Both the position numbers and the translations under genes were made by a program. From Mastigias papua (lineage: Eukaryota; Cnidaria; Scyphozoa; Rhizostomeae; Mastigiidae): DNA of 64,000 nt. Under the pieces are notes generated by a model. The model did no database searches, was not told the origin of the DNA, and was given only the letters and a program-made list of their open reading frames with translations. This document shows, piece after piece, positions 29,380 through 41,001 of this stretch; position 1 is the stretch's first letter; every line of letters starts with the position of its first letter. Location of the stretch: assembly GCA_964019165.1 (NCBI GenBank), contig OZ025276.1, forward strand, positions 5,703,840 to 5,767,839, written 5' to 3'.

Positions 29380-32300
29380 ATGCCGCCGAAGCAGAAATCC
29401 ACGCTCGACAAACTACAGCAAGAGAGAAGTCAACTTCGTCGTACATTCACGAAAATCTTCAATGAAGCAACGCCGCTACTTACGAAATCGCCTCTAACAG
29501 ACGACGAAATAGTCCTTTTAAAGTCGTCCTCGGAGCTATTAAACGATACGTTTACGGAAAGTCGCATCTTGGAGCGGGAATTAAGGTCCCTCGTTCTGGA
29601 TGAGATTCAAGATGAGACTCAACGAAACGCATTCTTCGATGAGAGTGACACAGTCATACTACAAGATAAAGGTAAGCTCAATAAGCTTTCACTGTTTATT
29701 GAAAAGTTAGGAAAACCTACTACGTCAGCGTCCTCTTCTTCCGATTACATGCTTTCACGTTCAAAATTACCGGACCTAAACCTCCCAACTTTTGACGGCA
29801 ATATTACTGAGTGGTTTGGGTTCTGGGAACGATTTCAATCCCAAGTGGGTAACTCTCCCGACTTGCCGAATTCCGCTAAATTCACGTACCTTATGGGTCA
29901 GCTGAGAGGAGAGGCACTGGCTACTGTGAAAGGTTTAATTCCGTCTGATAAGAACTATTCGATACTTGCTACTACGTTACAAGAGAACTTTGGTTTGTCT
30001 AGACGAATTATTCGTGCACATGTTTTGAATTTACTCAAAATGCCAAGACCAACACTTGTTGCCAGTAGTTTACGCCATTTTTACAATTCTATGATGGGTG
30101 ATCTCCGTTCATTAGAATCTCTTAAAATTGATATCGCAGCTTGTGCACCGTTTATAGTGCCTATTATGGAAGACAAGCTACCTGGTAAAGTTCTCAGTAG
30201 CATAGGGGATTGTGGTAAACAATCAACATTTAGCTTAAATTGTTTCATTGAAAAATTTAAAGGCTACATTGCTCGCGAAGAACAGGCCTCAAGCGCAAAC
30301 TGGCTAACTAGCCCCCAGGCTTCCTTAGAACCGTATGAACCCCCGTCTACTTTTAGCACGCTATCGGCTTCCGTTAACGTTCGTTGCCAACTTTGTAAGG
30401 GTACTCATTCCACCCAGCATTGCTCTCAGTCCGCCGCTAACAAAACAGCCGCAGTAATTGGTAATAAGCTTTGTCTTAACTGCTTATATCCAGGACATCG
30501 CGCGTCGCAGTGTAATGCAAAGGGCCGCTGTGCAAAGTGCAAAGGGAAGCACCACACAGCCATCCATGGGATTCAAATCCATAACAAACCTACCAGCCCC
30601 CAAGGATATCAAAATTCAGCGCGAAAACCTTCGCCACAAATGAACACGCATTTAGCTGTAGTGTCCAATGAGCCCCTCTCGCCTACATCCGTGCCTAACA
30701 GCGCACCCGCCGCTTTTACGTCATTGCAGCATACGACATCTAATTGTGCTTTCGCTGTACAACGTCATACGTTATTTGATACTGATATTCATAGCAACAT
30801 CGACTCGTTAAAACCAGTATCTCCTGATATCATTTCCACCGCTACTAACCACAAGGATAATGATCTACTTGTCGATAATCATAATGATGCAGTTTTTGAG
30901 AATACTACGACTTCTTTAAATGAAAACAATGCTATGACTAGTAACGTCATTACTACGATTCTCTTGAAAACCGCTAAAGCTGTAGCAAGTTCGGCCAATA
31001 AGAAACTTATGGCTAGAATCTTTTTCGACGAAGGCTCACAGCGCAGTTACGTTCGCACCGCATTTGCAAATGAGCTAGATTTAACGCCCAATACCCACGA
31101 ATTCTTATCTGTTCATGGTTTTGGAGGGAAGGTCACAGAACATAGTTACGGGGTAACAGATATTGGTTTAGAAACCCCTTCAGGAATCGAAAATGTTCGC
31201 GTTCTCATTACTGATGAAATTGTTCAACCTTTGCAACAATATTGTTTCTCTGATTTCAGCTCTCACCCCCGTCTTCGTGACTTGCCATTGGCAAATGATT
31301 ATAAGGACAATTCGTTTACCGTCGATATTCTATCAGGAGCTGATGCCGCGTATCGTTTTCTTGGCAACGTATCGCAAGAAAATTCACACCCTCTGATTCA
31401 AGAATCTAAATTTGGTTATGTTTTATCCGGCCCTCTAATACTAAATTCAAAGCCGACTTGTGAATCAGCACCACATGGTCAGGATATTTCCTCAAGCACA
31501 ACCTCTGACTATTACGATAATGACGCTAGTATTTCCTTCGAAAATCTGATGACCAATACGACCTTATTTCATCAAATGGACCGTCTCTTTCAAAATCAAT
31601 TCGTTTCTCAATCACCCCCGAGCACTGAAATGAGTGATTTTCTGCATTGTTATCGTCAAAAGATCGAATTTCGTAATGGTTCATACTATGCCCCCCTGCC
31701 ATGGAAAATTGACCATCCACCTCTGCCTTCGAATTTGAACCTCTGTAAGCAACGTTTAGTACAGGTCACATCTCGTTTAAATAAACTAGGCCTAATGGAT
31801 GCTTACCGTAAGGTAATGGCTGAGCATTTATCGAATGGGTATATAGAAGAGGTTCCAAATTTAGACCAACCATGGCCTGAAGAAGGGTGTCACTATCTCC
31901 CTCATTTTTTTGTTCTTAAGGATTCCGAAACAACTCCACTTCGAATCGTTTTCGCTGCAAATACCGGACACGTTAGCCTCAATGACTGTCTTTATACTGG
32001 TCCATGTTTATTGAACAATTTAGTAGAACTCCTTCATCGTTTTCGTTTTCCGAAGTATGCATTTGTTGCTGATATTCAACGTGCCTTTCTTAATATTCAA
32101 CTACAAGAAACAGACAGGCCTTTCGTACGTTTTCTATGGTATAAAGATAATGATCCGTCTAAAGAAATCTGTGTTTACACGTATAATACCATCGTTTTCG
32201 GCCACACCAGCAGCCCCATGACACTAGCTGCTGTTCTATTGGAACATTTCCAGCAATACAATGATCCCGTGGCAGTAGATTTATCCCATAAGCTTTACGT

Positions 32301-32558
32301 CGATAATCTCCTTTCCGGTGTTCAAACCGAGGCTGAGGCCATCGCATATTTCAAAAAAGCGCGCGAAATCATGCACGCAGGTCATTTCGTACTTCGTCAA
32401 TGGTCAACAAATTCGCCAAATTTAAGGGATCTCATAAACACTCATGAACTTCAAACTAAGTCGGACATCAACCCTGTCCTCGGTCTTCTATGGAATTCCT
32501 CTACTGATTGTATTTCATTTCAATCCAAATGTTTCAATTCATCGTCTGATATCCTACA
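29380..32558 (+). CDS. BEL Gag-protease-RT polyprotein, C-terminus cut by nested LINE
   Basis: The ATG at 29380 (context CCAACATGCCG) fits as the start. The order is: Gag with DUF1759-type KLPDLNLPTFDGNITEWFGF; zinc knuckles (CLNCLYPGHRASQC, CAKCKGKHH); an A17-type protease motif MARIFFDEGSQRSYV (DEG where BEL copy two has DSG); and RT with VADIQRAFLNIQL, FGHTSSPMTLAAVL and LYVDNLLSG. The frame is intact until 32558, where LINE sequence replaces the connection region. The missing RNase H and integrase continue at 37211. The product would form virus-like particles and copy RNA in an autonomous element. Confidence 0.9.
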
Positions 32559-32631
32559 CGCTCGCATTGGTTTACCAGAACCAGATTGGTTTACCAGAAC
32601 TGCACCAAGTGAGTACTAATAAGATTCTAGC

Positions 32632-34023
32632 ATGGCTCTAAGGAGTAAGATTCGCATGAAAGCTGTACTGGATATAATCGATAACATAAAGCATGTTAAG
32701 AAAAAGAAAATCGAGAAAGGAACGATCGTTCGTGATGCCAACACGCTGCTGGGCCTAGATGCGGATGACACTACAGTCGCCCTCCAAAACCTGGAAAATG
32801 AAGGTATTGTGAACTTTCAAGATGACATTGCAAATGTAGATGTAAAAGCAAAGTGGGAGTTATCGAAGTCATTGATAGATATCAACTGTGAAAGAGCCAG
32901 TGTGGAAATTATTGAAACCAACTCGACACAGACACAAACGGAGTCATTCGATCCCGACATTTCCCGACTCCCGTTTTCATGTTCACGAATGGACGAGGTC
33001 TCCGATATTCATAGGAGTTTTGCGCAATTAGCTGCATTGATGGTTTCTACCCAAGAAATTATTCAGAAGGAAAGGGATTTAAATCGGATTTTAGCTGAAG
33101 AGAATTTTGATATCAAATCGAAGTTGCAAAGGGAGCAAGGTTCAGCCAAGCCTGAAAAATCTAGCAGGTGTGAAACCCTTTCAAATGAAGACAATAGCAA
33201 CAATGCAGATTCACAAAAGCCTATTATCACCTATGAGGATATCCATTCGAAAACAAGTGCACAAATAACGGAGCAAAGGAAAAAGCCAAAACACATGAAT
33301 AACAAGAAAATTAAGAAGAGTGGCAGAAAAGAGCCCAAAAAAGATGGATCCAATGAAGAATCACCATCCCCGAAACAAGAAGAAACGGCTAAAACTAACT
33401 GCACGATGGAAGCCACAAATAAAGTCAATGAAAATGAAAGTAACAACAAAAACAACAACAACATGAATAACACACCAAGGAGGACAAGTCAAGAAGACCG
33501 TTCCTCATCCCAGACTCAAAACAAAACAAGAACAACGATAATTTGTGGAGATTCTATGGTCAAGAATATTAAGTCGTGGAAACTGAAACGCAGTTGTAAT
33601 AGAGGGGAAAGAATCTTTGTAAATAGCTTTCTTGGTGCCAATGTTCACGAAATGAGAACTTATTGCAAAACATCGATCGAGAAGAAACCTGACTGCCTTA
33701 TTATTCACTGTGGAACAAATGAGCTGAAAACAAACAAATCTGATGTAGAAATATCGACAGAAATCATTTCTTTGGCAAAATCGATCGAAACACAAGGTAT
33801 ACAGCCTATCGTTTCAGGATTAATCGCTCGAGGAGACAACTACGAGGAAAAGCGAGCCAGAACAAACCTCATACTGCAAGACATGTGCAAGGAGGAGAAT
33901 TTATTGTTTGTTGAGCATGAAAACATCAAGGCAAATGAGCACCTGAATCGCAGCCGTCTACATTTAAATAAATTTGGAGACAGTATGTTAGCAGTAAGTC
34001 TCCTGGAAGCATCGCGAAGCTGA
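32632..34023 (+). CDS. LINE ORF1 with SGNH-hydrolase (esterase) domain
   Basis: The 463-residue product has an N-terminal basic/helical region, a long low-complexity charged middle (Lys/Glu/Asn-rich, about residues 170-300), and a C-terminal SGNH-hydrolase domain. Domain blocks: TIICGDSMVKN (catalytic G-D-S), ANVHEM, LIIHCGTNEL (G-T-N-E block), and NRSRLHLNKFGDSM (catalytic His). This architecture occurs in CR1-type LINE ORF1 proteins, which bind RNA. It ends with TGA at 34021-34023, and the next codons continue in the same frame as ORF2. Confidence 0.85.
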   Translation: MALRSKIRMKAVLDIIDNIKHVKKKKIEKGTIVRDANTLLGLDADDTTVALQNLENEGIVNFQDDIANVDVKAKWELSKSLIDINCERASVEIIETNSTQTQTESFDPDISRLPFSCSRMDEVSDIHRSFAQLAALMVSTQEIIQKERDLNRILAEENFDIKSKLQREQGSAKPEKSSRCETLSNEDNSNNADSQKPIITYEDIHSKTSAQITEQRKKPKHMNNKKIKKSGRKEPKKDGSNEESPSPKQEETAKTNCTMEATNKVNENESNNKNNNNMNNTPRRTSQEDRSSSQTQNKTRTTIICGDSMVKNIKSWKLKRSCNRGERIFVNSFLGANVHEMRTYCKTSIEKKPDCLIIHCGTNELKTNKSDVEISTEIISLAKSIETQGIQPIVSGLIARGDNYEEKRARTNLILQDMCKEENLLFVEHENIKANEHLNRSRLHLNKFGDSMLAVSLLEASRS

Positions 34024-37000
34024 CTTGATTTTGGGACTATAGAAGAAAAAACTGAAACGTATAATGAGGTTAGTAATGAGCGTAGTATAGGCATCCAAGA
34101 AAATGCATCTGAATCAGATCAACCCACAAGTAGAAATGAATATGAAAACACTGAGGATAATCCAAGTGTACTCGGGAAACTCCGGAAGAACAACCCTAAG
34201 GGTTTGATTATTGCACACCTTAATATAAATTCAATTCGAAACAAGTTTGACTCCTTGAATTTCCTGGTAGCCAAAAATGTAGACATCCTCGTCGTTAGTG
34301 AAACAAAACTCGACGGCACATTCCCCCCCGGTCAGTTTCTGATAGAAGGATTTAAGCACCCTTTGAGATATGATCGGAACCAAAATGGGGGAGGAATATT
34401 AGTCTATGTACGAGAAGGGGTCCCTTCTAAGGAACTGAAGTTTGAATTTTCAGCTGGTATGGAGTGTCTAATCACAGAAATAAATCTTCATAAAAAGAAA
34501 TGGGCCATGCTTAGTATCTATCGCCCCCCATCTCAGGATGAAAAACGATTCTATGAAGAACTTGGTAAAGCTATGGATTATTTAAGTGATACCTATGAAA
34601 ACTTTTTAATTCTTGGCGATTTTAATAATGAGGAAGACGATCATGAGATCAGAAATTTCTTGGATGCCTATGGCCTAAAAAATTTGGTCAAAGCAGCAAC
34701 GTGCTTTAAGTCGGATGCTAATCCTAGAACTATTGATTTGATACTGACGAACAGAAAAAGATGTTTCTCTAATATATTAACTATTGAAACAGGATTATCT
34801 GACTTTCATTTAATGGTATCAACGGTTCTAAAGAGTGGATTTGTAAAGAGGGGTCCCAAAATAATAAATTATCGTAACTATATCAAATTTGATCCTGTAA
34901 AATTTAGATGTGACTTACGTGAAGAATTAAGTAAATGTCACAGGGTGGGAACCACTTACGACCATTTCAATGCTACTGTAGAAAAAGTTCTTAATAAGCA
35001 CGCTCCCCTTAAGAAGAAATCTGTTCGGGCAAATGATGGTCCTTTTATGACCAAGGCCTTGAGGAAGGCAATTATGCTAAGAACAAGATTACGTAACAGG
35101 TACAATAAATGTAAAACACAAGAGAAATGCAATGCTTTCAAAAGGCAGCGCAATAAATGTGTAAAGATATTGCGAAAAGCGAAGGTTGATTATTACGGAA
35201 ATCTCGACTTGAAAAATATCTCAGATAATAGAAAGTTTTGGAAAACGGTAAAACCTCTTTTTTCGGATAAAATTCAAACCCCTGGGAGCATTACCTTACT
35301 AGAGGGTGAACTGGTCTCTGAAGATAAGAAAGTAGCAGAAATCCTAAACGATTACTTCGTCAAAATCACTGCTAGCCTTGAAATTTCAGAGATTGAGGAG
35401 AATTTGATAAAAACAAACGAATTAAGTGACCCTATTAATATTGCCGTAAATATGTACAAGCGCCACCCAAGTATACAACTGATAAAGCAAAGGGTAACTG
35501 TCGGTGAAAAATTTTCTTTCCAGCAAGTTTCTTTGGAGGAGATATTGAGTCAGCTTAAGAACTTAGATCCGTCTAAAGCTTCTCCTTTTGGCAGCATACC
35601 TGTGAAAATATTAACTGAACATTCTGATTTGTTTGCTCCATTGGTACAACTCTTCATTAATGAGAGTATCGATACAAGCAAATTTCCAAAAGAACTAAAG
35701 AAGGGAGACATTACATCCCTCTTTAAGAATGATGATGCCTTTGCAAAAAAGAATTACAGGCCTATAACAGTATTGCCGGCTATATCCAAAATTTACGAAA
35801 GAACATTTTCTGGTCAAATTGCTCATTACATGGAAAATGTCCTGTCTCCATATCTGTGCGCGTATCGTAAAGGCTATAACACCCAACATGCACTCCTTAG
35901 ATTGATTGAAAAATGCAGATCTTTCCTAGATATGAAAGGGTTCGCAGGTGCAATTCTAATGGACCTTTCGAAGGCGTTTGATTGTCTGAATCACGAACTA
36001 CTCATTGCAAAGCTTGAAGCTTACGGTTTCAGTAGATCTGCCCTAAAACTGGTTTATGATTATCTTTCGAATAGGAAACAGCGAGTTAAGGTCAATGGGT
36101 CATTCAGTTCCTGGCAGGAATCAATTAAAGGTGTACCGCAAGGCTCTGTTTTGGGACCCCTCTTATTTAATGTATTTATAAATGACCTTTTCTTTTTGGT
36201 GGAAGAGACTGACATTTGCAACTATGCTGATGACACGACTATCTATGTGTGCGGTCATGAACTAGAACATGTTGTATCTAGCCTTGAAACAGACGCTCAG
36301 AAGCTCTCTAAGTGGTTTCTTGATAACTGTATGAAACTGAATCATGACAAATGTCATCTTTTGATTTTTGGAGAGAAAAACACTGACGTATCAGTGCAGA
36401 TTGGTGCAACAACCATAACAGAATCTGGTGAAGAAAAACTTTTAGGTGTAACGCTGGACAAGAAGCTAGATTTCAAGAACCACGTAAACACACTTTGTAA
36501 AAAAGCTGGACAAAAACTGCATGCACTTGCACGTATTTCAAACTATGTGGATGTTGAGAAACTGAGGACTATGATGAATGCGTTCGTTGTTTCTCAGTTT
36601 AGCTACTGTCCTCTTGTTTGGATGTTTCATGATAGGTCGGTTGATAAGAAAATAAACAAAATCCACGAAAGAGCTTTGAGAATCGCATACAAAGATAGTC
36701 GTTCAAATTTTGAGGAATTATTGACGAAAGCAAATGCAGTGTCCATTCACCACAAGAATTTACAGTTGCTTGCTACTGAAATTTTTAAAACTCAAAGGAA
36801 TCTCAATCCAAGATTCATGAATCAAATCTTTGTGGAGAAAGATACTCCATACACCCTTCGTGGTGGCAGAAATATTTTGGCACCAAAACCAAACACCACA
36901 GGGTATGGTATCGAAAATGCACGTTTTCTTGGAGCGAAGATATGGCATACAATGCCATCTTCCTTAAAAGAGTCCCAGACATTGAACAGTTTCAAAAAAG

Positions 37001-37074
37001 ACATTAAAAACCATCAGTTTGATTGCAACTGTAGACTTTGCAAACGATTTGTTAAAAACTTAGGATTTTTATGA
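34024..37074 (+). CDS. LINE ORF2: APE endonuclease and reverse transcriptase
   Basis: The frame is open directly after the ORF1 TGA. About 60 linker codons precede IIAHLNINSIRNKFDSL (endonuclease start). Other blocks: VVSETKLDG (Glu), YRPPSQ, ILGDFNNEED, IDLILTNRK and SDFHLM (S-D-H), then RT with NYRPITVLPAISKIYER, LMDLSKAFDCLNHELLIAK, GVPQGSVLGPLLFNVFIND and NYADDTTIYV. It finishes with a C-terminal region at 37074. All catalytic residues are present, and no internal ATG lies near the beginning of the domain. Translation of ORF2 may depend on readthrough of, or reinitiation after, the TGA. Confidence 0.9.
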   Translation, partial: LDFGTIEEKTETYNEVSNERSIGIQENASESDQPTSRNEYENTEDNPSVLGKLRKNNPKGLIIAHLNINSIRNKFDSLNFLVAKNVDILVVSETKLDGTFPPGQFLIEGFKHPLRYDRNQNGGGILVYVREGVPSKELKFEFSAGMECLITEINLHKKKWAMLSIYRPPSQDEKRFYEELGKAMDYLSDTYENFLILGDFNNEEDDHEIRNFLDAYGLKNLVKAATCFKSDANPRTIDLILTNRKRCFSNILTIETGLSDFHLMVSTVLKSGFVKRGPKIINYRNYIKFDPVKFRCDLREELSKCHRVGTTYDHFNATVEKVLNKHAPLKKKSVRANDGPFMTKALRKAIMLRTRLRNRYNKCKTQEKCNAFKRQRNKCVKILRKAKVDYYGNLDLKNISDNRKFWKTVKPLFSDKIQTPGSITLLEGELVSEDKKVAEILNDYFVKITASLEISEIEENLIKTNELSDPINIAVNMYKRHPSIQLIKQRVTVGEKFSFQQVSLEEILSQLKNLDPSKASPFGSIPVKILTEHSDLFAPLVQLFINESIDTSKFPKELKKGDITSLFKNDDAFAKKNYRPITVLPAISKIYERTFSGQIAHYMENVLSPYLCAYRKGYNTQHALLRLIEKCRSFLDMKGFAGAILMDLSKAFDCLNHELLIAKLEAYGFSRSALKLVYDYLSNRKQRVKVNGSFSSWQESIKGVPQGSVLGPLLFNVFINDLFFLVEETDICNYADDTTIYVCGHELEHVVSSLETDAQKLSKWFLDNCMKLNHDKCHLLIFGEKNTDVSVQIGATTITESGEEKLLGVTLDKKLDFKNHVNTLCKKAGQKLHALARISNYVDVEKLRTMMNAFVVSQFSYCPLVWMFHDRSVDKKINKIHERALRIAYKDSRSNFEELLTKANAVSIHHKNLQLLATEIFKTQRNLNPRFMNQIFVEKDTPYTLRGGRNILAPKPNTTGYGIENARFLGAKIWHTMPSSLKESQTLNSFKKDIKNHQFDCNCRLCKRFVKNLGFL

Positions 37075-37210
37075 TGATTGTAACTAATATCCTCTTTATA
37101 GATAGATTTGTTATAAACATGTATTTAAGTTTGGTTGGCATTAATTAGCTAAGTAATTAGCTAGACGAGAAGCCAACGTTAAATAAAGAAAAATTATTAT
37201 TATTATTATT

Positions 37211-39634
37211 ATCCTTACAAAACGGAAAGTTCTAAGCATTGCCAGTCAGTTATTTGACCCCCTTGGTCTTGTTTTACCGGTCACCGTTCTTGCACGTCTT
37301 TTTCTCGCTGAACTTTGGGATGAAAAATTTGGCTGGGACCAGCCCTTGCCATCTTCGAAGACCAAACCTTGGATGAACATTGAAAAAGAGCTATCTGCAG
37401 CTTCTCAGTTTGAATTTTCTCGCTGAATCGATTTTGATTCTAATCAGCCCGTCAGTCTTCACGTTTTCACCGACGCTAGTAAGTCTGTTATCGGTTCTGT
37501 CGCCTATTTAAGTCAACAGGGCAAATGTGTTCTCCTTGGCTCAAAATCCAAATTAGCCCCCCGTGGCAAGAAGACCCTCACTATCCCTCAGCTCGAGTTA
37601 AGTGCCATGCTACTAGGTTGTCAATTGTGTGCAAGTCTCCTAGCAACTGTGAAGAAAGACTTTCCCGCCGTTAATATTCGCCTATGGACTGACTCTGAAA
37701 TCGCTTTACATTGGCTTTCTTCCCCTCGTAAATTAAAACAATTCGTCCAGAATAAAGTTGATGCCATAAATCGTTTGTTCGCATCTTCCTTCTGGGGTCA
37801 TACCCCTTCCACCGAGAACCCTGCCGATCTCGTCTCTCGTGGCTCCAGTGCACAGTCGTTATTCAAGTCCTCATTATGGTTCCACGGGCCATCTTGGATT
37901 CATAATGTAGCTTCGTGGCCACAATGGCCTAAATCGTCGCCTCCTTCCGCTACCGTTGCTGCTTCTATTGCCGAACAACAGATTACGTTACCGCCCCCGG
38001 GCTTTTCGTCTATAATTGATATCACACGTTTCAATCAGTATTCACGTCTTTTAGCCGCATCAGTTTTTGTACATCGTTTTTGCTTTCGTACTGGGATAAA
38101 AGGGACCCCTACGGCTTCAGAAATTAATTTCGTTGAGACCCAATGGATTCGCGCTCAGCAGCAAGATTTCTACCCACAAGTTCTAGATTATTTTTCTTCC
38201 AGTAATGCCAACCGCTCTCACGCTCCTCCGATTATCCGTCAGCTCAATTTGTTCTTAGACGAAAACGGACTTATTCGCGCGAAAGGACGCTTTGATTTGG
38301 AGTCTTCATTAATTTTATTACCTCAACACTCTCGTTTTACAGATTTGTTAGTTCTTGATTATCATGAACGTTTACTTCATATTGGTGTTGGAGGTACGAT
38401 CGTCGCCATTCGTCAACGTTTTTGGATTCCATCGGTACGTTCCATTGCTCGTCGCCTTCTGCATAAATGTTCTACTTGCAAACGAGTCACAGGCAGACCC
38501 TATCTTCTGCCAACACCATCAGAGTTGCCGCAATTTCGCTTAGACACTTCGAATCCTCCATTTTCTAACATCGGTATCGATTTTACTGGACATTTTCTTG
38601 TAAAGGATTACCATGGCAACCATCGTAAAGTTTATATTTGTCTGTTTACTTGTTTAACTACTCGCGCAATCAGTTTAGAGCTCGTTGAAGACCTTACCAC
38701 TATTTCATTTTTACAAGCATTCCGTCGACATTGTAGTATTTTCTCGACCCCCCGCTTAATTCTTGCAGACAATGCTCAAACGTTTCGTTGCGCAGAACAG
38801 AACCTAGTCAAACTGTTGTCTCTGTTTGATTCGCCTACTATTCAGCATACTTTCACCCACAAACGCATTACATTTCGTTACATTCCAGCTCGCAGCCCCC
38901 ATTGGGGAGAAGCCTATGAGAGGCTTATTGGATTGACAAAAACGTGTTTGAAGAAAGTACTCGGCCGCTCACTCGTCACACTTTCTGAATTGTCTACACT
39001 AATTAAAGAAATTCAAGCCATCCTTAACGATCGCCCTCTCACTTACATCAATTCAGATATCCACGATCTTCAGCCGCTTACTCCAAGTCAACTGCTCTTC
39101 GGGTTCAATACCACACCTCTCCCATACCCTCCTTATGACGTCACGGAATCTTCGGATCCTACATTTGGAGATAAAGACGATATTTTACGCGCGCAGACTC
39201 GCAGATCTGCATTATATCATCATTTTTCTTCGCGTTTCTGCAAAGAATACTTGTCGTTTCTTCGTGAAATTCATTCGCTTCACCATCGCAAGCAGGCTAC
39301 TACAGAAAACCTCATCAACGTTGGAGACATTGTTTTAGTGGCTGATATGAACAAACCGCGTCACCACTGGGAACTTGGCCTCGTCCAGGAATTAATTCTC
39401 GGTACCGACAAACTTTGTAGGGCAGCAGTCGTACGCACGCCACGTGGTCGTACCACTCGCTCCATTCTCAAACTCTACCCGCTAGAGGTAAACGCTCGTA
39501 GTGAGATGCCTCCAGAGGAACTTCCGAAAGCTTCGAACGAAAACTTGACAATTCCACGCCGTTCGCTTCGTAAAGCCGCATTCACAGCTAGAGACGCTAT
39601 TGCAGCGCAGCTAATAGATACGAGTGGAGATTAG
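37211..39634 (+). pseudogene. BEL RNase H and integrase, continuing the interrupted polyprotein, one stop
   Basis: Reading restarts at 37211 (ILTKRKVLSIASQLFDPLGL) and has an in-frame TGA at 37424-37426. After it come RNase H blocks (LHVFTDASKSVIG, LELSAMLLG, WTDSEIALHWL) and integrase (HKCSTCKRV zinc motif, IGIDFTGHF, LILADNAQTFRC, EAYERLIGLTK: the D, D, E residues). The end is a BEL-type C-terminal tail (IPRRSLRKAAFTA). The TGA could come from a CGA codon. Aside from that and the LINE, the region is complete. Confidence 0.9.
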
Positions 39635-39653
39635 CCTTTTTGCCGGGCCCCAG

Positions 39654-39864
39654 TGTCAATTGTTACTCACAAAGACACGTGACATTTAACACTCGTACCA
39701 GACTCCTGGTACCAGACTCCGTCATATATTATCTTTACTTCCGATATTTTATTCAGTTCGCATTAATCGCTCATAGAGGTCAGATATATCGTGCTATTTA
39801 GTATTACTTGTACAGTTATTTTACTCGTTGCAGCAGTTGTAATCTCTCTTCGACGTTCTTCACA
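39654..39864 (+). repeat. 3' LTR of the BEL element
   Basis: Identical in almost all positions to 29085-29310 except for the roughly 15-base deletion. It is followed by CACAT (39865-39869), the target duplication. Confidence 0.9.
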
Positions 39865-39869
39865 CACAT

Positions 39870-39961
39870 CAACCCCATGTATATTGAAAGTAATATGTAC
39901 ACAATATCAAAAGTTACCATTGATATAAGAGATTCGTTAGAACATGAGTTAGATATAAGTA
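39870..39961 (+). pseudogene. capsid-cluster protein (copy B), middle fragment
   Basis: After the BEL element the frame reads NPMYIESNMYTISKVTIDIR, matching the IREIKFEILDG tail of copy A. It ends at 39961 against the CAGTGGCGG terminus. A last piece, about ten codons before a TGA, is at 49068-49096. Relative to the 28472 frame there is a small frame offset, so decay or an imprecise boundary is possible. Confidence 0.5.
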
Positions 39962-40622
39962 CAGTGGCGGATTCAGACTAAAATCTGACAGGGGCTGAAC
40001 ATCACGAGTGTGGGCGTGGTGGGTACGATGGGCGTGGTCAGTTTGGAAGTAGGTTTTATGCAATGAAATTATAGAGCGAAATATTTGATGATCAATCACA
40101 TTTATGTGTTGCGAAGTTTATCAGCCATGTCCTAACAATTCACCACAAGATCTGGACGATGTTCAGTACCTGAAGGGATGGTTCTGCTTATCTGTTCTCT
40201 GCTCGACATTCAGAATAGCAAATCATTTTTAAATCTACAACATTCTGTATCTAAATAGGCTTGAAATGTACATTGCCAAGTCAATCAACCTACCGCACAG
40301 AACAACTAGATCTAAAAGCTCCAATTTATTTGCAACTGTAACGAAACATATCGTGTGACAGTGACGCAAAACACATCATGGCATCATTATCCTCAGAAGA
40401 ATGGTCTATTTTGCTCGTATTTATCGCGCCTACACAGTAAACAGTGTTTAATGCTATCGACTTCCTGAGACTCATGGTGATTCTGTTAACACACTACGCA
40501 TGGCTCACTGAGGTGAAAAGGAAGCAAAGAACAACCAAGTGGCAGTCCTTATCCAAGACGGAGATTTAATTTATGTACCGTGCAGTTATGTCGAACCAAA
40601 TCAATTCGCAGACTTAAGGCTT

Positions 40623-41001
40623 GGCGGATGTGCAGTTTAGGGTAACAGCCAAATCGTGTTAAATTCTATACGAAATTACTCCTTACGATCAAGAGAGTCG
40701 AAACAAACGATAAAAAGTGCGGTTCTACTTAGCAATTACTTATTTAGCCTTATTTTTCGCTCGATCAACATTGAAACCCCTTTGTCCATTAAGAAACTTC
40801 TGCCTATTCTACAATTAACGCTAACCCTAACCCTGACCCTTACAATGCACAAAACCCTAACCCTGACCTTAACCCAAACCCAAAGTAATTGGTAAGTAGA
40901 ACCGCACTTTTTATCGTTTGCTTCGACTCTCCTCATCGTAAGGAGTAATTTCGTAAAGAATTTAACGCGATTTGGCTGTTACCCTAAACTGCACATCCGC
41001 C
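40623..41001. mobile_element. foldback MITE with telomere-like core
   Basis: Arms of about 115 bp are inverted: left GGCGGATGTGCAGTTTAGGG onward and right ending CCCTAAACTGCACATCCGCC, with matching interior AAAAAGTGCGGTTCTACTTA and TAAGTAGAACCGCACTTTTT. The 145-bp centre has CTAACCCTAACCCTGACCCTTAC and AACCCTAACCCTGACCTTAACCC, degenerate telomere-type repeats. Its right end meets the BEL-2 LTR directly. Confidence 0.75.

Larger units (their letters stand above)
32560..37210 (+). mobile_element. near-full-length CR1-like LINE nested in the BEL element
   Basis: It has an SGNH-esterase ORF1 (32632-34023), an APE-RT ORF2 (34024-37074) and a short 3' UTR ending in (ATT)n at 37190-37210. The likely target duplication is ATCCTACA at 32551-32558 and ATCCTTACA at 37211-37219. 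The first 70 bases carry a tandem TTGGTTTACCAGAAC repeat. ORF1 with an esterase and a 3' microsatellite tail are typical of CR1/L2 clades. No disabling mutation is seen except a TGA between the ORFs that may be natural. Confidence 0.85.
29085..39864 (+). mobile_element. BEL/Pao LTR retrotransposon, inserted in the capsid-cluster gene
   Basis: Two LTRs (29085-29310 and 39654-39864) flank a Gag-protease-RT-RNase H-integrase coding region. A 5-bp duplication CACAT lies at 29080-29084 and 39865-39869. The LTRs differ mainly by a roughly 15-base insertion (ATGTATATATGTTGA) in the left copy, so the insertion is young. A LINE is inserted in the RT/RNase H junction (32560-37210). Other than that and one stop at 37424, the coding region is intact. 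Confidence 0.9.

Noticed and set aside
40814..40885. An interstitial telomere or chromosome end
   Set aside because: The TTAGGG-like repeats are few, degenerate and located exactly at the core of a foldback MITE.
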